This document shows, piece after piece, positions 54,240 to 63,281 of a stretch of DNA of 64,000 nt. Positions within the stretch are counted from its first letter, which is position 1, and each line of letters starts with the position of its first letter. This stretch comes from Flavobacteriia bacterium (lineage in GTDB: Bacteria; Bacteroidota; Bacteroidia; Flavobacteriales_D; Crocinitomicaceae). Below the pieces are notes generated by a model. It saw only the letters and a list, made by a program, of their open reading frames with translations. It searched no databases and had not been told where the DNA came from. The translations under genes and the position numbers were made by a program. Where the stretch lies: positions 1 through 64,000 of the forward strand of contig JACOTM010000024.1 in assembly GCA_016178305.1 (NCBI GenBank), written 5' to 3'.

Positions 54240-54448
54240 ATTCTAAAACTTCTCGACTAAATAAACACTTTTTAGTCACTATACAAATATAAAACGAAAA
54301 AAATGTTAATAACTTGACGTTTTAACCAATTTTCCACAAGATTTTGTGAATAAATAGCCTTTTTCTATAGGTATTAATCGGGATAATTTATTTAATTTCG
54401 AAGCTTGCTTAAAACGAAAGCACAAATTTTAGAAAATATTAATTAATT

Positions 54449-57016
54449 ATGGCAGAAGGCGAAAAAATAATCCAAATTAACATTGAAGATGAAATGAAAT
54501 CAGCTTACATTGATTATTCAATGTCTGTTATTGTTTCAAGAGCATTACCTGATGTACGCGATGGTTTCAAACCTGTACACAGACGTGTTCTTTATGGAAT
54601 GCAAGATTTAGGAGTATTTTCAAATAGACCACATAAAAAGTCAGCAAGAATTGTTGGAGAAGTATTAGGTAAATACCATCCACATGGAGATACATCAGTT
54701 TACGATACGATGGTTCGTATGGCTCAACCTTGGTCGCTTCGTTACCCCTTAGTGGACGGACAAGGGAACTTTGGTTCAGTTGATGGTGATAGTCCAGCTG
54801 CTATGCGTTATACGGAAGCAAGATTGAAAAAAATTGCTGAAGAAATGTTGGATGATTTAGACAAAGAGACTGTAGATTTTTCTCCAAACTTTGATGAAAG
54901 TTTGCTTGAACCTACAGTTATGCCAACTAAAATCCCTAATTTATTATGCAATGGTGCAAGTGGTATTGCTGTTGGTATGGCGACTAACATGGCTCCTCAT
55001 AATTTAACGGAAGTTATAGATGGTATCAATGCTTACATTGAGAATAACGAAATTTCATGTGAAGATTTGCTGCAATTTGTAAAAGCTCCTGATTTTCCGA
55101 CTGGAGGTATTATCTATGGTTACGAGGGAGTTCGTGATGCTTTAACAACTGGACGTGGACGTATTGTTATGCGTGCAAAAGCGGAAATTGAAGAAGTAAA
55201 TGGACGTGAACAAATCATTGTAACCGAAATTCCTTATCAAGTTAACAAAGCTGAAATGATAAAAAAAACAGCGGAATTAGTTAACGATAAAAAAATTGAA
55301 GGAATTTCTGATTTACGTGATGAATCTGATAGAAATGGAATGCGGATCGTTTACGAATTAAAACGGGATGCTATTCCAAATGTTGTTTTAAATAAATTAT
55401 TCAAATTTACACAACTACAAACCTCTTTTTCAGTTAATAACATTTGTTTAGTTGATGGACGTCCACAATTGTTAAATTTAAAAGATATAATTTACAATTT
55501 TGTTGAATTCAGACATGAAGTTGTTGTTAGAAGAACAAAATTTGAATTAAGAAAAGCAGAAGAAAGAGCACATATTTTAGAAGGTTTAATTATTGCATCT
55601 GATAATATTGATGAAGTAATTAAATTAATCAGGGCTTCCAAAAGTCCAGATGAAGCAAGAGAAAAATTAATCGAACGTTTTTCTTTATCTGAAATTCAAG
55701 CTAGAGCAATTGTTGAAATGCGTTTACGTCAATTAACTGGACTTGAGCAAGATAAACTACGTGCTGAGTACGATGATTTAATGAAATTAATTGCAGATTT
55801 AAAAGATATTTTAGATAGAAAAGAAAGAAGAATGCAAATCATTAAAGATGAATTATTAGAAATTCAGGCTAAATATGGTGATGCAAGACGTTCTATCATA
55901 GAATACTCTGCAACTGAAATGAGAATGGAAGATTTAATTGCAGATGAGGAAGTAATCGTAACTATTTCTCATGCTGGCTATATTAAACGTACAAGTTTAT
56001 CCGAGTTTAAAGTTCAAAACAGAGGAGGAATGGGCTCTAAAGGTTCAACAACTCGAGATAAAGATTTCCTAGAACAATTATTTGTAGCAACAAATCACAA
56101 TTATCTTTTAATTTTCACAGAAAAAGGAAGATGTTTTTGGATGCGTGTTTATGAAATACCTGAAGGAAGCAAAACTTCTAAAGGAAGAGCTATTCAGAAT
56201 TTATTAAATATTGAACAAGATGATAAAGTAAAAGCTTATGTTAAAGTTCAAGATTTGACAGATAAAGAATATGTTCAAAATAACTTTATCATCATGTGTA
56301 CCAAAGAAGGTATTATCAAAAAAACTTCTTTAGAGGCTTATTCTCGACCACGTACAAATGGAATTAATGCAATATCAATTCGTGAAAATGATGAATTACT
56401 AGAAGCTAAATTAACAAACGGATCACATGAAATTGTTTTAGCTACAAGTAACGGTAGAGCTATCCGATTTAACGAAGAAAAAGTTCGTCCAATGGGAAGA
56501 AATGCTTCTGGTGTTAGAGGTGTGACATTAACAAGTGATAATGATGCTGTAATTGGAATGATCTGTGCTGAAGACATCCACTCTACGATCTTAGTTGTTT
56601 CAGGTAAAGGTTATGGTAAACGCACATTCTTAAATGATCCTGAAGATAATGAACCTGTTTACAGAATAACAAACAGAGGTGGTAAAGGTGTGAAAACATT
56701 AAATATTACAGAAAAAACAGGACCTTTATTAGCAATTAAAAACGTGACTGATGAAGATGATTTAATGATTATCACAAAAGCAGGAGTTACAATAAGAATG
56801 CATGTTGACACGCTTCGAACTATGGGTAGAGCTGCACAAGGTGTAAGATTAATCAACTTAAAAGGAAATGCTGAAATTGCTGCGGTTGCAAGAGTACCTA
56901 GAAGTGAAGACGAAGAAGAAATAGAATTTGATGAAGATGGAAATCCAATTGAACCAATCATAGGAGATGAAATTGGCACAGATATTGAATCAAGTCCTGA
57001 AACTGAGAATGAATAG
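54449..57016 (+). CDS. gyrA: DNA gyrase subunit A
   Basis: 855 residues. The DNA-cleaving tyrosine is Tyr121 in [11 protein letters not shown]; the quinolone region reads [10 protein letters not shown] with Thr82 and Asp86 at the E. coli Ser83/Asp87 positions. The C-terminal beta-pinwheel begins after residue 500 and contains a GyrA-box-like [10 protein letters not shown]. An acidic tail (about 825-855) closes the protein. With GyrB it introduces negative supercoils. Divergent from clpC. Confidence 0.96.
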   Translation: MAEGEKIIQINIEDEMKSAYIDYSMSVIVSRALPDVRDGFKPVHRRVLYGMQDLGVFSNRPHKKSARIVGEVLGKYHPHGDTSVYDTMVRMAQPWSLRYPLVDGQGNFGSVDGDSPAAMRYTEARLKKIAEEMLDDLDKETVDFSPNFDESLLEPTVMPTKIPNLLCNGASGIAVGMATNMAPHNLTEVIDGINAYIENNEISCEDLLQFVKAPDFPTGGIIYGYEGVRDALTTGRGRIVMRAKAEIEEVNGREQIIVTEIPYQVNKAEMIKKTAELVNDKKIEGISDLRDESDRNGMRIVYELKRDAIPNVVLNKLFKFTQLQTSFSVNNICLVDGRPQLLNLKDIIYNFVEFRHEVVVRRTKFELRKAEERAHILEGLIIASDNIDEVIKLIRASKSPDEAREKLIERFSLSEIQARAIVEMRLRQLTGLEQDKLRAEYDDLMKLIADLKDILDRKERRMQIIKDELLEIQAKYGDARRSIIEYSATEMRMEDLIADEEVIVTISHAGYIKRTSLSEFKVQNRGGMGSKGSTTRDKDFLEQLFVATNHNYLLIFTEKGRCFWMRVYEIPEGSKTSKGRAIQNLLNIEQDDKVKAYVKVQDLTDKEYVQNNFIIMCTKEGIIKKTSLEAYSRPRTNGINAISIRENDELLEAKLTNGSHEIVLATSNGRAIRFNEEKVRPMGRNASGVRGVTLTSDNDAVIGMICAEDIHSTILVVSGKGYGKRTFLNDPEDNEPVYRITNRGGKGVKTLNITEKTGPLLAIKNVTDEDDLMIITKAGVTIRMHVDTLRTMGRAAQGVRLINLKGNAEIAAVARVPRSEDEEEIEFDEDGNPIEPIIGDEIGTDIESSPETENE

Positions 57017-57066
57017 AATTATTTATGGAATTATTTATTAAAGTTCATCTTATTAAATAAAAAAAT

Positions 57067-58275
57067 ATGAAAACAAATTGGATTAAATTGACGTTTGTTG
57101 GGGTAACATTATTGACTTCAACATTGTCTTTTGCTCAAAAAATGAATGAGACAGATGCTGCTGTTGCTTATAAAAATCAATATTTACCTGCTTATGCAGA
57201 AGGAGATTTTGCAGCTGCAAAAACGGCATTAACAAAAGCTAAATTAAAAATTGATTTAGCTGCTGAACATCCTGAAACTAAAGAAAATCAAAAAACACTT
57301 TATTATAAAGGGGCAATTTATTCTGCCATTTTTCAATTGAGTGTTCAAACACGCGACTCAATTTTTGGATTATCGATAGGGGAAAATGGATTGGATATTG
57401 CTGCGGAAGCTTTAAAAAATGGATATTTGAAAACAGGAAAAATGAAATCGGATATTGAAGAATGTGCGCTTTCAAATAAAATGATGTTACAAGTATTTGC
57501 TGAAGCTATTTTTAATGCTAATCAATTTAAAGAAGCCGCAGAAGTTTTTGCAACAGAAGCAAAATTTTCTGAAGCAATTAATCAACTCGATACATTTGCA
57601 GTATATAAAGCTGGGATTTCATTTGAAAAAATCAATGACTTTACTAATGCTATAAAATATTATATGATTCTTGCTAAAGTTGATTATAATGGCGCATATT
57701 GTTACGCATTAGCATCAAGCGCAATGAGAAAAAACAAGCAATTTGAAGAAGCAAAAACATTAGTCAATGATGCACGTAAAAAATATCCTTTAGACAAAGA
57801 TTTAATTTTAGAATCTGTAAATATTTATTTTGATTTAAACGATAAAGAAGGTGCCGAAAAGTCATTAACAGAGGCAATTGCAAATGATCCAAACAATAAA
57901 ATATTACACTATATTGTTGGAACAGTATATTCTGAATTGAAACAAAATGAAAAAGCTGAAGCATCTTTGAATAAAGCTTTAGAAATCGATCCCGATTACT
58001 CAGATGCACAATATCAATTAGGCGCAATATTAATTGGATGGGCCGCAGATATTCGAAAAGAAGCAAATGATTTAAAACCAGGTGATAAAAGATATGATCC
58101 GATGATGAAACAAGCTGATGACATTTTCAAAAGAGCCTTAACACCTTTAGAAAAATACGTTGTTAAACATCCAAATGAAAAAGACATATTAACAATACTT
58201 TCAAAATTATATCGTAGTTTAGGAAATACTGAAAAATATACCGAATACAAAAAAAGAGCTGAAGAAGCTAAATAA
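57067..58275 (+). CDS. Exported tetratricopeptide-repeat protein
   Basis: 402 residues. Signal peptide (VTLLTSTLSFAQ). Several TPR units are visible, the clearest at about 185-215 (INDFTNAIKYYMILAKVDYNGAYCYALAS) and 285-320 (NEKAEASLNKALEIDPDYSDAQYQLG), ending NTEKYTEYKKRAEEAK. Probably a periplasmic or outer-membrane scaffolding protein. It follows gyrA by 50 bases and may share its transcript; a strong terminator follows. Confidence 0.8.
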   Translation: MKTNWIKLTFVGVTLLTSTLSFAQKMNETDAAVAYKNQYLPAYAEGDFAAAKTALTKAKLKIDLAAEHPETKENQKTLYYKGAIYSAIFQLSVQTRDSIFGLSIGENGLDIAAEALKNGYLKTGKMKSDIEECALSNKMMLQVFAEAIFNANQFKEAAEVFATEAKFSEAINQLDTFAVYKAGISFEKINDFTNAIKYYMILAKVDYNGAYCYALASSAMRKNKQFEEAKTLVNDARKKYPLDKDLILESVNIYFDLNDKEGAEKSLTEAIANDPNNKILHYIVGTVYSELKQNEKAEASLNKALEIDPDYSDAQYQLGAILIGWAADIRKEANDLKPGDKRYDPMMKQADDIFKRALTPLEKYVVKHPNEKDILTILSKLYRSLGNTEKYTEYKKRAEEAK

Positions 58276-58278
58276 TTC

Positions 58279-58336
58279 AAAAAAAAAAAAAAAAAACTTA
58301 GAGGCTGCACATTTGGTGACAGCCTCTTTTTTTTTT
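58279..58336. terminator. Strong, possibly bidirectional terminator after the TPR gene
   Basis: Eighteen A (58279-58296), an 8-bp stem AGAGGCTG (58300-58307) with CAGCCTCT (58320-58327), and a T run to 58336. The A run gives T on the other strand, so the hairpin can stop transcription from either side. From here to about 58613 I see AT-rich sequence with no convincing gene. Confidence 0.85.
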
Positions 58337-58613
58337 GCAATTACAAAATTTCCAATATTTGGAAAACTTGAAATAATGATAATGTCGATTTTCAAAATGG
58401 CTATTAATCAATTTTTAGTTATAGCTTCTCACAATATTATGAAAATTCATAGTGAATATCCATACGGAAATCAAAATGTGGTGGAATTTCATTCATATTT
58501 TGATTGAATAAAGAAAACACCATTTTTTGTTCAGTTTAAAACTTAAAAACCAATTCTATGAATGTAAAAACCTTGATACAAAATGTAAAATTCAAATCAA
58601 AACAGATTTATAG

Positions 58614-59603
58614 ACTTTTTCAAATATAAAAAGAGCCGATATAGTTTGGAAAGACCTAATTGAACTTCATAAAAAAGAGAATTTCCACTTTGGCCAATAT
58701 GATTCAGATAAACATATTGTATCCACTTTTACTGTTGATGAATCGAATACTCCGATTGATTCCCGATATTTACAGGTAGATGAATCACCTATTAAGGTTC
58801 AAGACAAAGATAAGAAAAAGTATACTTTTGATAAAACAAGCGGTAGCGCAGTTGGAGCTACACATACTAGTTATATGTGAGTGTATCATGCTCCAATATT
58901 GAAAAATGTTTATTTTGATTATCGAAAAGGGAGAACACAAGAAGGACCTAAAGAAATGTTAAACGAATTTGAAGGTTATCTTCAAACAGATGGCTATGGG
59001 GCTTATCATCAGTTTGGTCTAAAAGAGCATATTACTCATATAGGATGCTGGGCACATGCCCGAAGGTATTTTGAAAAAGCATTGGGTTACAACAAAGCCA
59101 ATGCTTCACATGTAATGGTACTGATTCAAAAATTATACGATGTAGAACGAAAGGCAACTTTATTAAAGTTAGATCCTGCTGGACGAAAAACCTTACGATT
59201 AGACGATTATCATCCCATTTTGAATGAAATTGGAACTTATATTGCTGTGCAATCAAGAATAGAATTACCGAAAAGTCCTTTGGGGAGAGCATATGAATAT
59301 TGCCTAAACCGATGGGACACTTTACTCGATTATCTAAAAGATGGAAATCTGCTAATCGACAATAATCTTATTGAAAATGCTATTCGTCCGCTAGCACTTG
59401 GTAGAAAGAATTATCTATTTGCTGATTCACATGATGCAGCTAAGAATATTGCAATGTATTATTCTTTTTTTGCAACCTGTAAGAAGAATGAAATTAATCC
59501 TCTCAAGTGGTTGTGTTATGTTCTAATGAATATCAATAACACCAAAGTACCTGAACTTAATAAGTTGTTGCCACAGTATATTGATCCTAATTTATTGGAT
59601 TAG
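58614..59603 (+). pseudogene. Decayed IS66-family transposase (C-terminal portion)
   Basis: The frame shows IS66 transposase signatures: YLQVDESPIKVQDKD (first catalytic Asp region), YLQTDGYGAYHQFG, IGCWAHARRYFEKAL, and the end LIDNNLIENAIRPLALGRKNYLFADSHDAAKNIA with the catalytic Glu. It is interrupted by TGA at 58878-58880, where related proteins have Trp (SYM-W-VYHAP; TGG to TGA). Twelve extra codons (KYTFDKTSGSAV) sit between DKDKK and GATH. The N-terminal half of the transposase and the accessory tnpA/tnpB genes are missing, and the frame upstream of about 58760 does not look like IS66. No inverted termini or target duplication were found. Confidence 0.85.
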
Positions 59604-59800
59604 ATAGACGTAGTTCGTCGGGTGGATACTGACAAACCTGAAGCCTGACCGATTTTGCAGGCGAGCCTAACTCAAGCAACGGCAGACCCCTTGTAAATAC
59701 TTCGCGGAGCAGACCTTTTTGGGTTTTCAAGGGGGATGAAGTAGTTGCGACTGACGACGTATGAGGACGTTACAAAAATAAGTTATTTTTGTAACAGGAG
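59604..59800. other. GC-richer non-coding segment with RNA-like pairing downstream of the IS66 remnant
   Basis: Near 50% GC against AT-rich flanks. GCCTG (59643-59647) pairs with CAGGC (59658-59662); CCCCTTG (59687-59693) pairs with CAAGGGG (59728-59734); TACTTC (59698-59703), inside that stem, can pair with GAAGTA (59738-59743) outside it, a pseudoknot-like layout. A 12-bp inverted repeat GTTACAAAAATA/TATTTTTGTAAC follows (59769-59795). It may be the 3' part of the IS, a structured RNA or a remnant of another element. Confidence 0.45.
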
Positions 59801-59821
59801 GAATACCATATTTCCTTCCCG

Positions 59822-60115
59822 TTAATTACATAAAATATTATAATTATTCAATAAATGATTTGCAGAACATTTTGCCCTTTTGGAGCTATAAGCTATCCAT
59901 GTTTTACCGTAATAATCGCAATGATAAGTTCCAACAACTTTATCTAGTGCTACCGAAACTTCCTTATGTGTGACACCCGAATGATCCCAATTTTTATAAT
60001 CTTCAAGACTTCTTGGAGAAATAACGACATCTAAAGACCATTCAAATGATGGTGGATTATCATAAAGCCGATTTAAACGATTTACTCCTTCATCAAAAAA
60101 ATATGTTGTTACCAT
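59822..60115 (-). CDS. Small protein of unknown function
   Basis: 97 residues, no signal peptide or membrane helix. The sequence is rich in Tyr, His and Cys (VVGTYHCDYYGKTWIAYSS, ending NNYNILCN). I do not recognise a family. It sits between the IS66 remnant and fic, transcribed the same way as fic but 75 bases beyond its stop, so it could be an accessory or cargo gene. The frame is open, the start ATG is plausible and codon use is like the neighbours. Confidence 0.5.
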   Translation of the reverse strand: MVTTYFFDEGVNRLNRLYDNPPSFEWSLDVVISPRSLEDYKNWDHSGVTHKEVSVALDKVVGTYHCDYYGKTWIAYSSKRAKCSANHLLNNYNILCN

Positions 60116-60190
60116 AAATCATTCGTTAAATTAATATTTCCATATTTTTCCAAATGTAAGTTTTGCAACGTTTTTTTTGTGAATTTCATC

Positions 60191-61660
60191 TTATTCCAAA
60201 CCTGCATCAATTACCAAGTCAACATTGAATTGTGAATTTACACTGTCGGATTGAATTTCAAATACAACCTTCATCGGAAATTCATTATCCGAAGGCAAGC
60301 CACCGGCTAACGAATCCGGAATACTAATTGGTTCAATTAAATTAAAGATTGGATCATGACTAAATGGGGAAACGAATGTGCTTAACCCATATACATTTTG
60401 ACGCATAATCCCATTTTGACTAATGCATTCGACACGAAGCTTTAATCCTTCGTTGAAAAGTTTTGCACTCCATTCGTTGGGATCATTCCATTGAAATAAT
60501 GGGCGAAGCATGATTTTATTAATATCAATAAAATGACTTCGATGTGATAGCACACGTTCTTGTTTTGGTTGTTCAATTGTAAATTTCATTATCACATTTT
60601 TTTGAATTTTAATTCCTTGGACAATTGTATAATTTGTTCCTTTTCCAACACCATGTTGCTCAACAAATTTCGCTACTGTCAATTCTGCTAACATTCGTTT
60701 GACTGTAGGTAAAGCTATACCCAATTTCAGTGCAATTTGACTTGATTGGCAACCAGGGTTATTTTCGATAAAAGTCAATACCGTTTTTTCCTTAGGAGAT
60801 AATTTATTTTCTCGCTTTTGGCCTTCCAATTTATTGACTAATTTGGCCTGAATATTACTTAAACAAGAAGTGAAAAATAGTACCCATGCTTTTACTTCTT
60901 CTCCTGGACGCTTTTGTTGACATTCCATTAACACGCGATAATATTCGGGTTTGCGTTGTTCTATTTCATGCTCAAAACTGACGTATTGTACCCAATTATA
61001 TCCATTTTTCAGTAGCAGTAACGTTCCTATTAAGCGACTCAAACGTCCATTACCATCTTGAAAAGGGTGGATACTTAGGAATTCATATACAAAAGCTGCA
61101 GCTTTTAATAATGAAGGTGTTTGATTATCTGAATTGTACCATTCAATCAATTCTCTCATCGCATCCTCTGTTTCTATTCCGGGAGGGGTTGTATTAAAAA
61201 TAATGGTTTTAGAACCATCCGGATTTGTTGCTTCAACAGAATTTGAATTTTTCTTATAACCACCTTTATGCCATTTATCTTTATCGCTGAATTTCATCAG
61301 TTGGTTATGCAGATTCATGATACTGCTTTCATTTATTGAAATATCTTGAAAGCTTTCAGTAATAATATCCAATACGTTGAAGTACCCAATCACTTCTTGT
61401 TGGTCACGTTCCTCTAATTTTGAAATAGTAAGATTTTCAATAAGTACCTTTACCTCATCATTGGATAGTTTGGATCCTTCAATTCGAGTTGATGCTCCTG
61501 TACTTTGAACAGTAGCAATGGTTTTAAGTTCTCTTAATGTTTGAGGCCCTTCCCTCTTTTCAATAGCTGTCCATTCACCACCAAAGCGATCAATGGCACT
61601 AAGATCATTTAATAGTTTGAAATCCAGAGTTAAAAAGAATGTATGAATTGGTTGTTTCAT
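60191..61660 (-). CDS. Fic-family protein (class II) with winged-helix domain
   Basis: 489 residues. The N-terminal inhibitory motif STRIEG (57-62) fits (S/T)xxxE(G/N), placing it in class II Fic proteins, which are self-inhibited. The catalytic motif HPFQDGNGR (198-206) is complete, so AMP transfer to a protein Ser/Thr/Tyr is expected. Residues about 288-350 form a winged helix (LSPKEKTVLTFIENNPGCQSSQIALKLG...VKRMLAELT), and about 140 further residues (355-489) form an additional, unrecognised domain. The gene stands behind two 25-bp dyads. Target unknown; such genes are typical of accessory DNA. Confidence 0.93.
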   Translation of the reverse strand: MKQPIHTFFLTLDFKLLNDLSAIDRFGGEWTAIEKREGPQTLRELKTIATVQSTGASTRIEGSKLSNDEVKVLIENLTISKLEERDQQEVIGYFNVLDIITESFQDISINESSIMNLHNQLMKFSDKDKWHKGGYKKNSNSVEATNPDGSKTIIFNTTPPGIETEDAMRELIEWYNSDNQTPSLLKAAAFVYEFLSIHPFQDGNGRLSRLIGTLLLLKNGYNWVQYVSFEHEIEQRKPEYYRVLMECQQKRPGEEVKAWVLFFTSCLSNIQAKLVNKLEGQKRENKLSPKEKTVLTFIENNPGCQSSQIALKLGIALPTVKRMLAELTVAKFVEQHGVGKGTNYTIVQGIKIQKNVIMKFTIEQPKQERVLSHRSHFIDINKIMLRPLFQWNDPNEWSAKLFNEGLKLRVECISQNGIMRQNVYGLSTFVSPFSHDPIFNLIEPISIPDSLAGGLPSDNEFPMKVVFEIQSDSVNSQFNVDLVIDAGLE

Positions 61661-61670
61661 TTTATTTTAA

Positions 61671-61750
61671 TACGTATTGAGACGCAATGATACGAAATAT
61701 ATTTGAATAAATCAAATCAAAATGATACGTATTGACACGGAAATATACGA
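61671..61750. promoter_or_regulatory. Two directly repeated dyads upstream of fic, probable operator
   Basis: Two 25-base units, 61671-61695 and 61726-61750, agree at 21 of 25 positions and lie 55 bases apart. Both contain the inverted pair CGTAT-N12-ATACG and begin TACGTATTGA. Read toward fic, a TATATTTC box (61694-61701), a near match to the Bacteroidota -7 element, touches the fic-proximal copy. Such paired operators suit autoregulation, possibly by the winged helix of Fic itself. Confidence 0.65.
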
Positions 61751-61840
61751 AAGATATACGATAAGTTGATGAAGTAATGTTTCACCTCTTAGTTCCAATC
61801 TTGGCATCTCATATTTTTTTAGATAAAAATGAATGAAGGA

Positions 61841-62047
61841 TTAAATCATATTAAGAATGTCAATTAACTCATTTTGTGGATGGCAATCACTTTTATCTTT
61901 TCGATAACTTGAATGTGTATATATTCCAGTATCGCCTGCTAAGGCATTACAATTGATAAGGCTGTAAGCGAGTATTTACAAGCGATTGAACCATTTGCCG
62001 AGGACAAAAATAAGTCAAAAAAGTTGTCCCCTTTTTTGTCCGCTTAA
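61841..62047. pseudogene. Gene-tail fragments in the gap between fic and tRNA-Lys
   Basis: Two short protein-like frames overlap here. On the plus strand, 61943-62047 reads ITIDKAVSEYLQAIEPFAED then KNKSKKLSPFLSA and stops; on the minus strand, about 61977 down to 61841 reads AYSLINCNALAGDTGIYTHS then SYRKDKSDCHPQNELIDI and stops at 61841-61843. Neither has a start or enough length to assign. They could be ends of mobile-element genes (for instance an integrase) truncated beside the tRNA. The rest of 61661-62168 holds the fic control region and AT-rich sequence. Confidence 0.35.
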
Positions 62048-62137
62048 AACTTGTATTTGTTTGCATTTATTTGTGTTTGTTGCAAACTAACCGAATCAAT
62101 AAAACCTTGATAATCCTGAAATTTAGTGGGTATTAAC

Positions 62138-62166
62138 GAAAAAAGCCTTTCCGAAGAAAGGCTTTC
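62138..62166 (-). terminator. Terminator of tRNA-Lys
   Basis: Perfect 10-bp stem AAAGCCTTTC (62142-62151) with GAAAGGCTTT (62156-62165). On the transcribed strand the loop is TTCG, a stable tetraloop, and a run of T follows the stem. Confidence 0.9.
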
Positions 62167-62168
62167 AG

Positions 62169-62241
62169 TGATCCCGCTGGGATTCGAACCCAGGACCCAT
62201 ACATTAAAAGTGTATTGCTCTACCAACTGAGCTACGGAATC
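62169..62241 (-). tRNA. tRNA-Lys (anticodon TTT)
   Basis: 73 bases without encoded CCA. Acceptor stem GATTCCG (5') pairs with CGGGATC (one T-G wobble), the D arm has GCTCAGTTGGTAGAGC, the anticodon arm ATACA-CTTTTAA-TGTAT gives TTT, and the T arm is CTGGG-TTCGAAT-CCCAG. All four arms fold and the invariant bases are present. It has its own promoter and terminator. Confidence 0.97.
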
Positions 62242-62295
62242 TAATATCTTAATTTATTTTTTCTTTTTTTAATATCGCCGTTGCGATTACGGGTG

Positions 62296-62325
62296 CAAAG
62301 ATAGGTACTTTATTCAATTTTGCAA
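62296..62325 (-). promoter_or_regulatory. Bacteroidota-type promoter of tRNA-Lys
   Basis: On the minus strand: TTG (62323-62325), exactly 19 bases, TATCTTTG (62296-62303). About 55 bases separate it from the mature tRNA, so the precursor has a leader to be trimmed. Confidence 0.7.
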
Positions 62326-62509
62326 GTGTTTCAAGTATCTTTTTTCGTTTTTTTTTCACCTTAACATATAGAGGTCTGAAAATCAATTATTAATCTAATT
62401 TCATGAATTAGTATATTATAGTATTTGAATAATTAATATTTTCAAACACAAAAAAAGCGGGAAAACTCCTACTCTTTGACTATTTCATGAGCATTTATAT
62501 GAATGAAGA

Positions 62510-62815
62510 TTAAATATTATTTCTCAAAGAAGTCCACCCTCCCCCATTTTCAACCTCTTTAAAACCATTCGATTTTAACATCGCTTTCGCTGAACCACTT
62601 CTCATACCTGACGCACAACAGGTAATTATTGGTTTGTCTTTCTGTAATTTCCCCATTGAACTTGAAAGTGTTTGCAATGGTAAATTTATTGAGCCTTGGA
62701 TATGACCTGAATTATATTCTGCAGGTGTTCTAACATCCACAATCACAGCACCTCTTTGTAACATTTCTCTAAAATCTATTGATTTTATACCAAATAATTT
62801 TCCTAATATTCCCAT
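62510..62815 (-). CDS. Single-domain rhodanese (second of two)
   Basis: About 101 residues from the ATG at 62815 (MGILGKLFG). The rhodanese fold is seen as AVIVDVRTPAEYNSGHIQGSINLPL, then the active-site loop IITCCASGMRSGSA; of the two Cys, the second occupies the usual catalytic position, followed by a six-residue loop CASGMRS. Family members move sulfane sulfur. An in-frame ATG at 62842 would give nine more residues and overlap the upstream rhodanese gene by 17 bases; the start after the stop of that gene is preferred because MGILGKLF is a common opening in this family. Confidence 0.87.
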   Translation of the reverse strand: MGILGKLFGIKSIDFREMLQRGAVIVDVRTPAEYNSGHIQGSINLPLQTLSSSMGKLQKDKPIITCCASGMRSGSAKAMLKSNGFKEVENGGGWTSLRNNI

Positions 62816-62825
62816 TTTTAATAGA

Positions 62826-63095
62826 TTATAATGTCGAACCAAATTTATAATTTACATCTAACCATGAACCACCATTCTCACAATTGATTCCTAAACTTTT
62901 AAAAAGATGAACTGCCTGCTCACTTCTTCCTCCACTTGCACAACATAAAATAATCGGTTGTTGAAGTTTTTTTATTTCTTCTATTCGCTCTTGTATTTCA
63001 TTTAATGGAATATTAATTGAACGACCTACATTACCTCCAGAAAATTCTGATCTTGTTCTAACATCTACTATTGTCATCTTTAATTTTTTCTTCAA
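62826..63095 (-). CDS. Single-domain rhodanese (first of two)
   Basis: 89 residues: MTIVDVRTRSEFSGGNVGRSINIPL and the active-site loop IILCCASGGRSEQA, again with a Cys-Cys pair. It is shorter than its neighbour at the C-terminus (NGGSWLDVNYKFGSTL). The two genes lie in tandem, read leftward, and are similar enough in layout to be an old duplication. Role in sulfur transfer or stress is inferred from the family only. Confidence 0.87.
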   Translation of the reverse strand: MKKKLKMTIVDVRTRSEFSGGNVGRSINIPLNEIQERIEEIKKLQQPIILCCASGGRSEQAVHLFKSLGINCENGGSWLDVNYKFGSTL

Positions 63096-63159
63096 ATTTA
63101 TATTCTAAAAAAATTATAAATTGTATCTTTTGTTACAAATAAAAAAAGAGAGCTAAATT

Positions 63160-63207
63160 AGAAACTCCTATGTTCGTTTTATTGAGAAAACGAACATAGG
63201 AGTTTCT
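63160..63207. repeat. Perfect 21-bp inverted repeat with six-base loop
   Basis: The arms GAAACTCCTATGTTCGTTTT (63161-63180) and its exact complement (63187-63206), plus an outer A-T pair, enclose ATTGAG. It lies between the SPFH gene end and the rhodanese start. It may end transcription of the SPFH gene, although the T run on that strand begins some ten bases later. Its length and perfection exceed a usual terminator. Confidence 0.8.
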
Positions 63208-63281
63208 TAACCTCTTCTTTTCAAATTTAAATAAAATCTGAGTGTGAAATTTTAATCGAACTCCACAGATTTTTAATAAAA

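Noticed and set aside
54680-54712. Thr82 in GyrA at the E. coli Ser83 position as a quinolone resistance change
   Set aside because: Thr at this place is, to my knowledge, the normal residue in flavobacterial GyrA, and Asp86 is intact.
58313-58507. 64-codon frame downstream of the TPR gene
   Set aside because: It begins inside the terminator hairpin and has no recognisable homology; its last part (YPYGNQNVVEFHSYFD) looks slightly protein-like but is too short to call.
62044-62226. Open frame of 60 codons on the minus strand across tRNA-Lys
   Set aside because: It reads through the tRNA and its terminator; the peptide (VLGSNPSGI) is the usual false translation of a tRNA T arm.
62169-62241. 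tRNA-Lys 3' end as a proven attachment site
   Set aside because: No second copy of the tRNA end was seen in the window and no complete integrase is present, so only proximity supports it.
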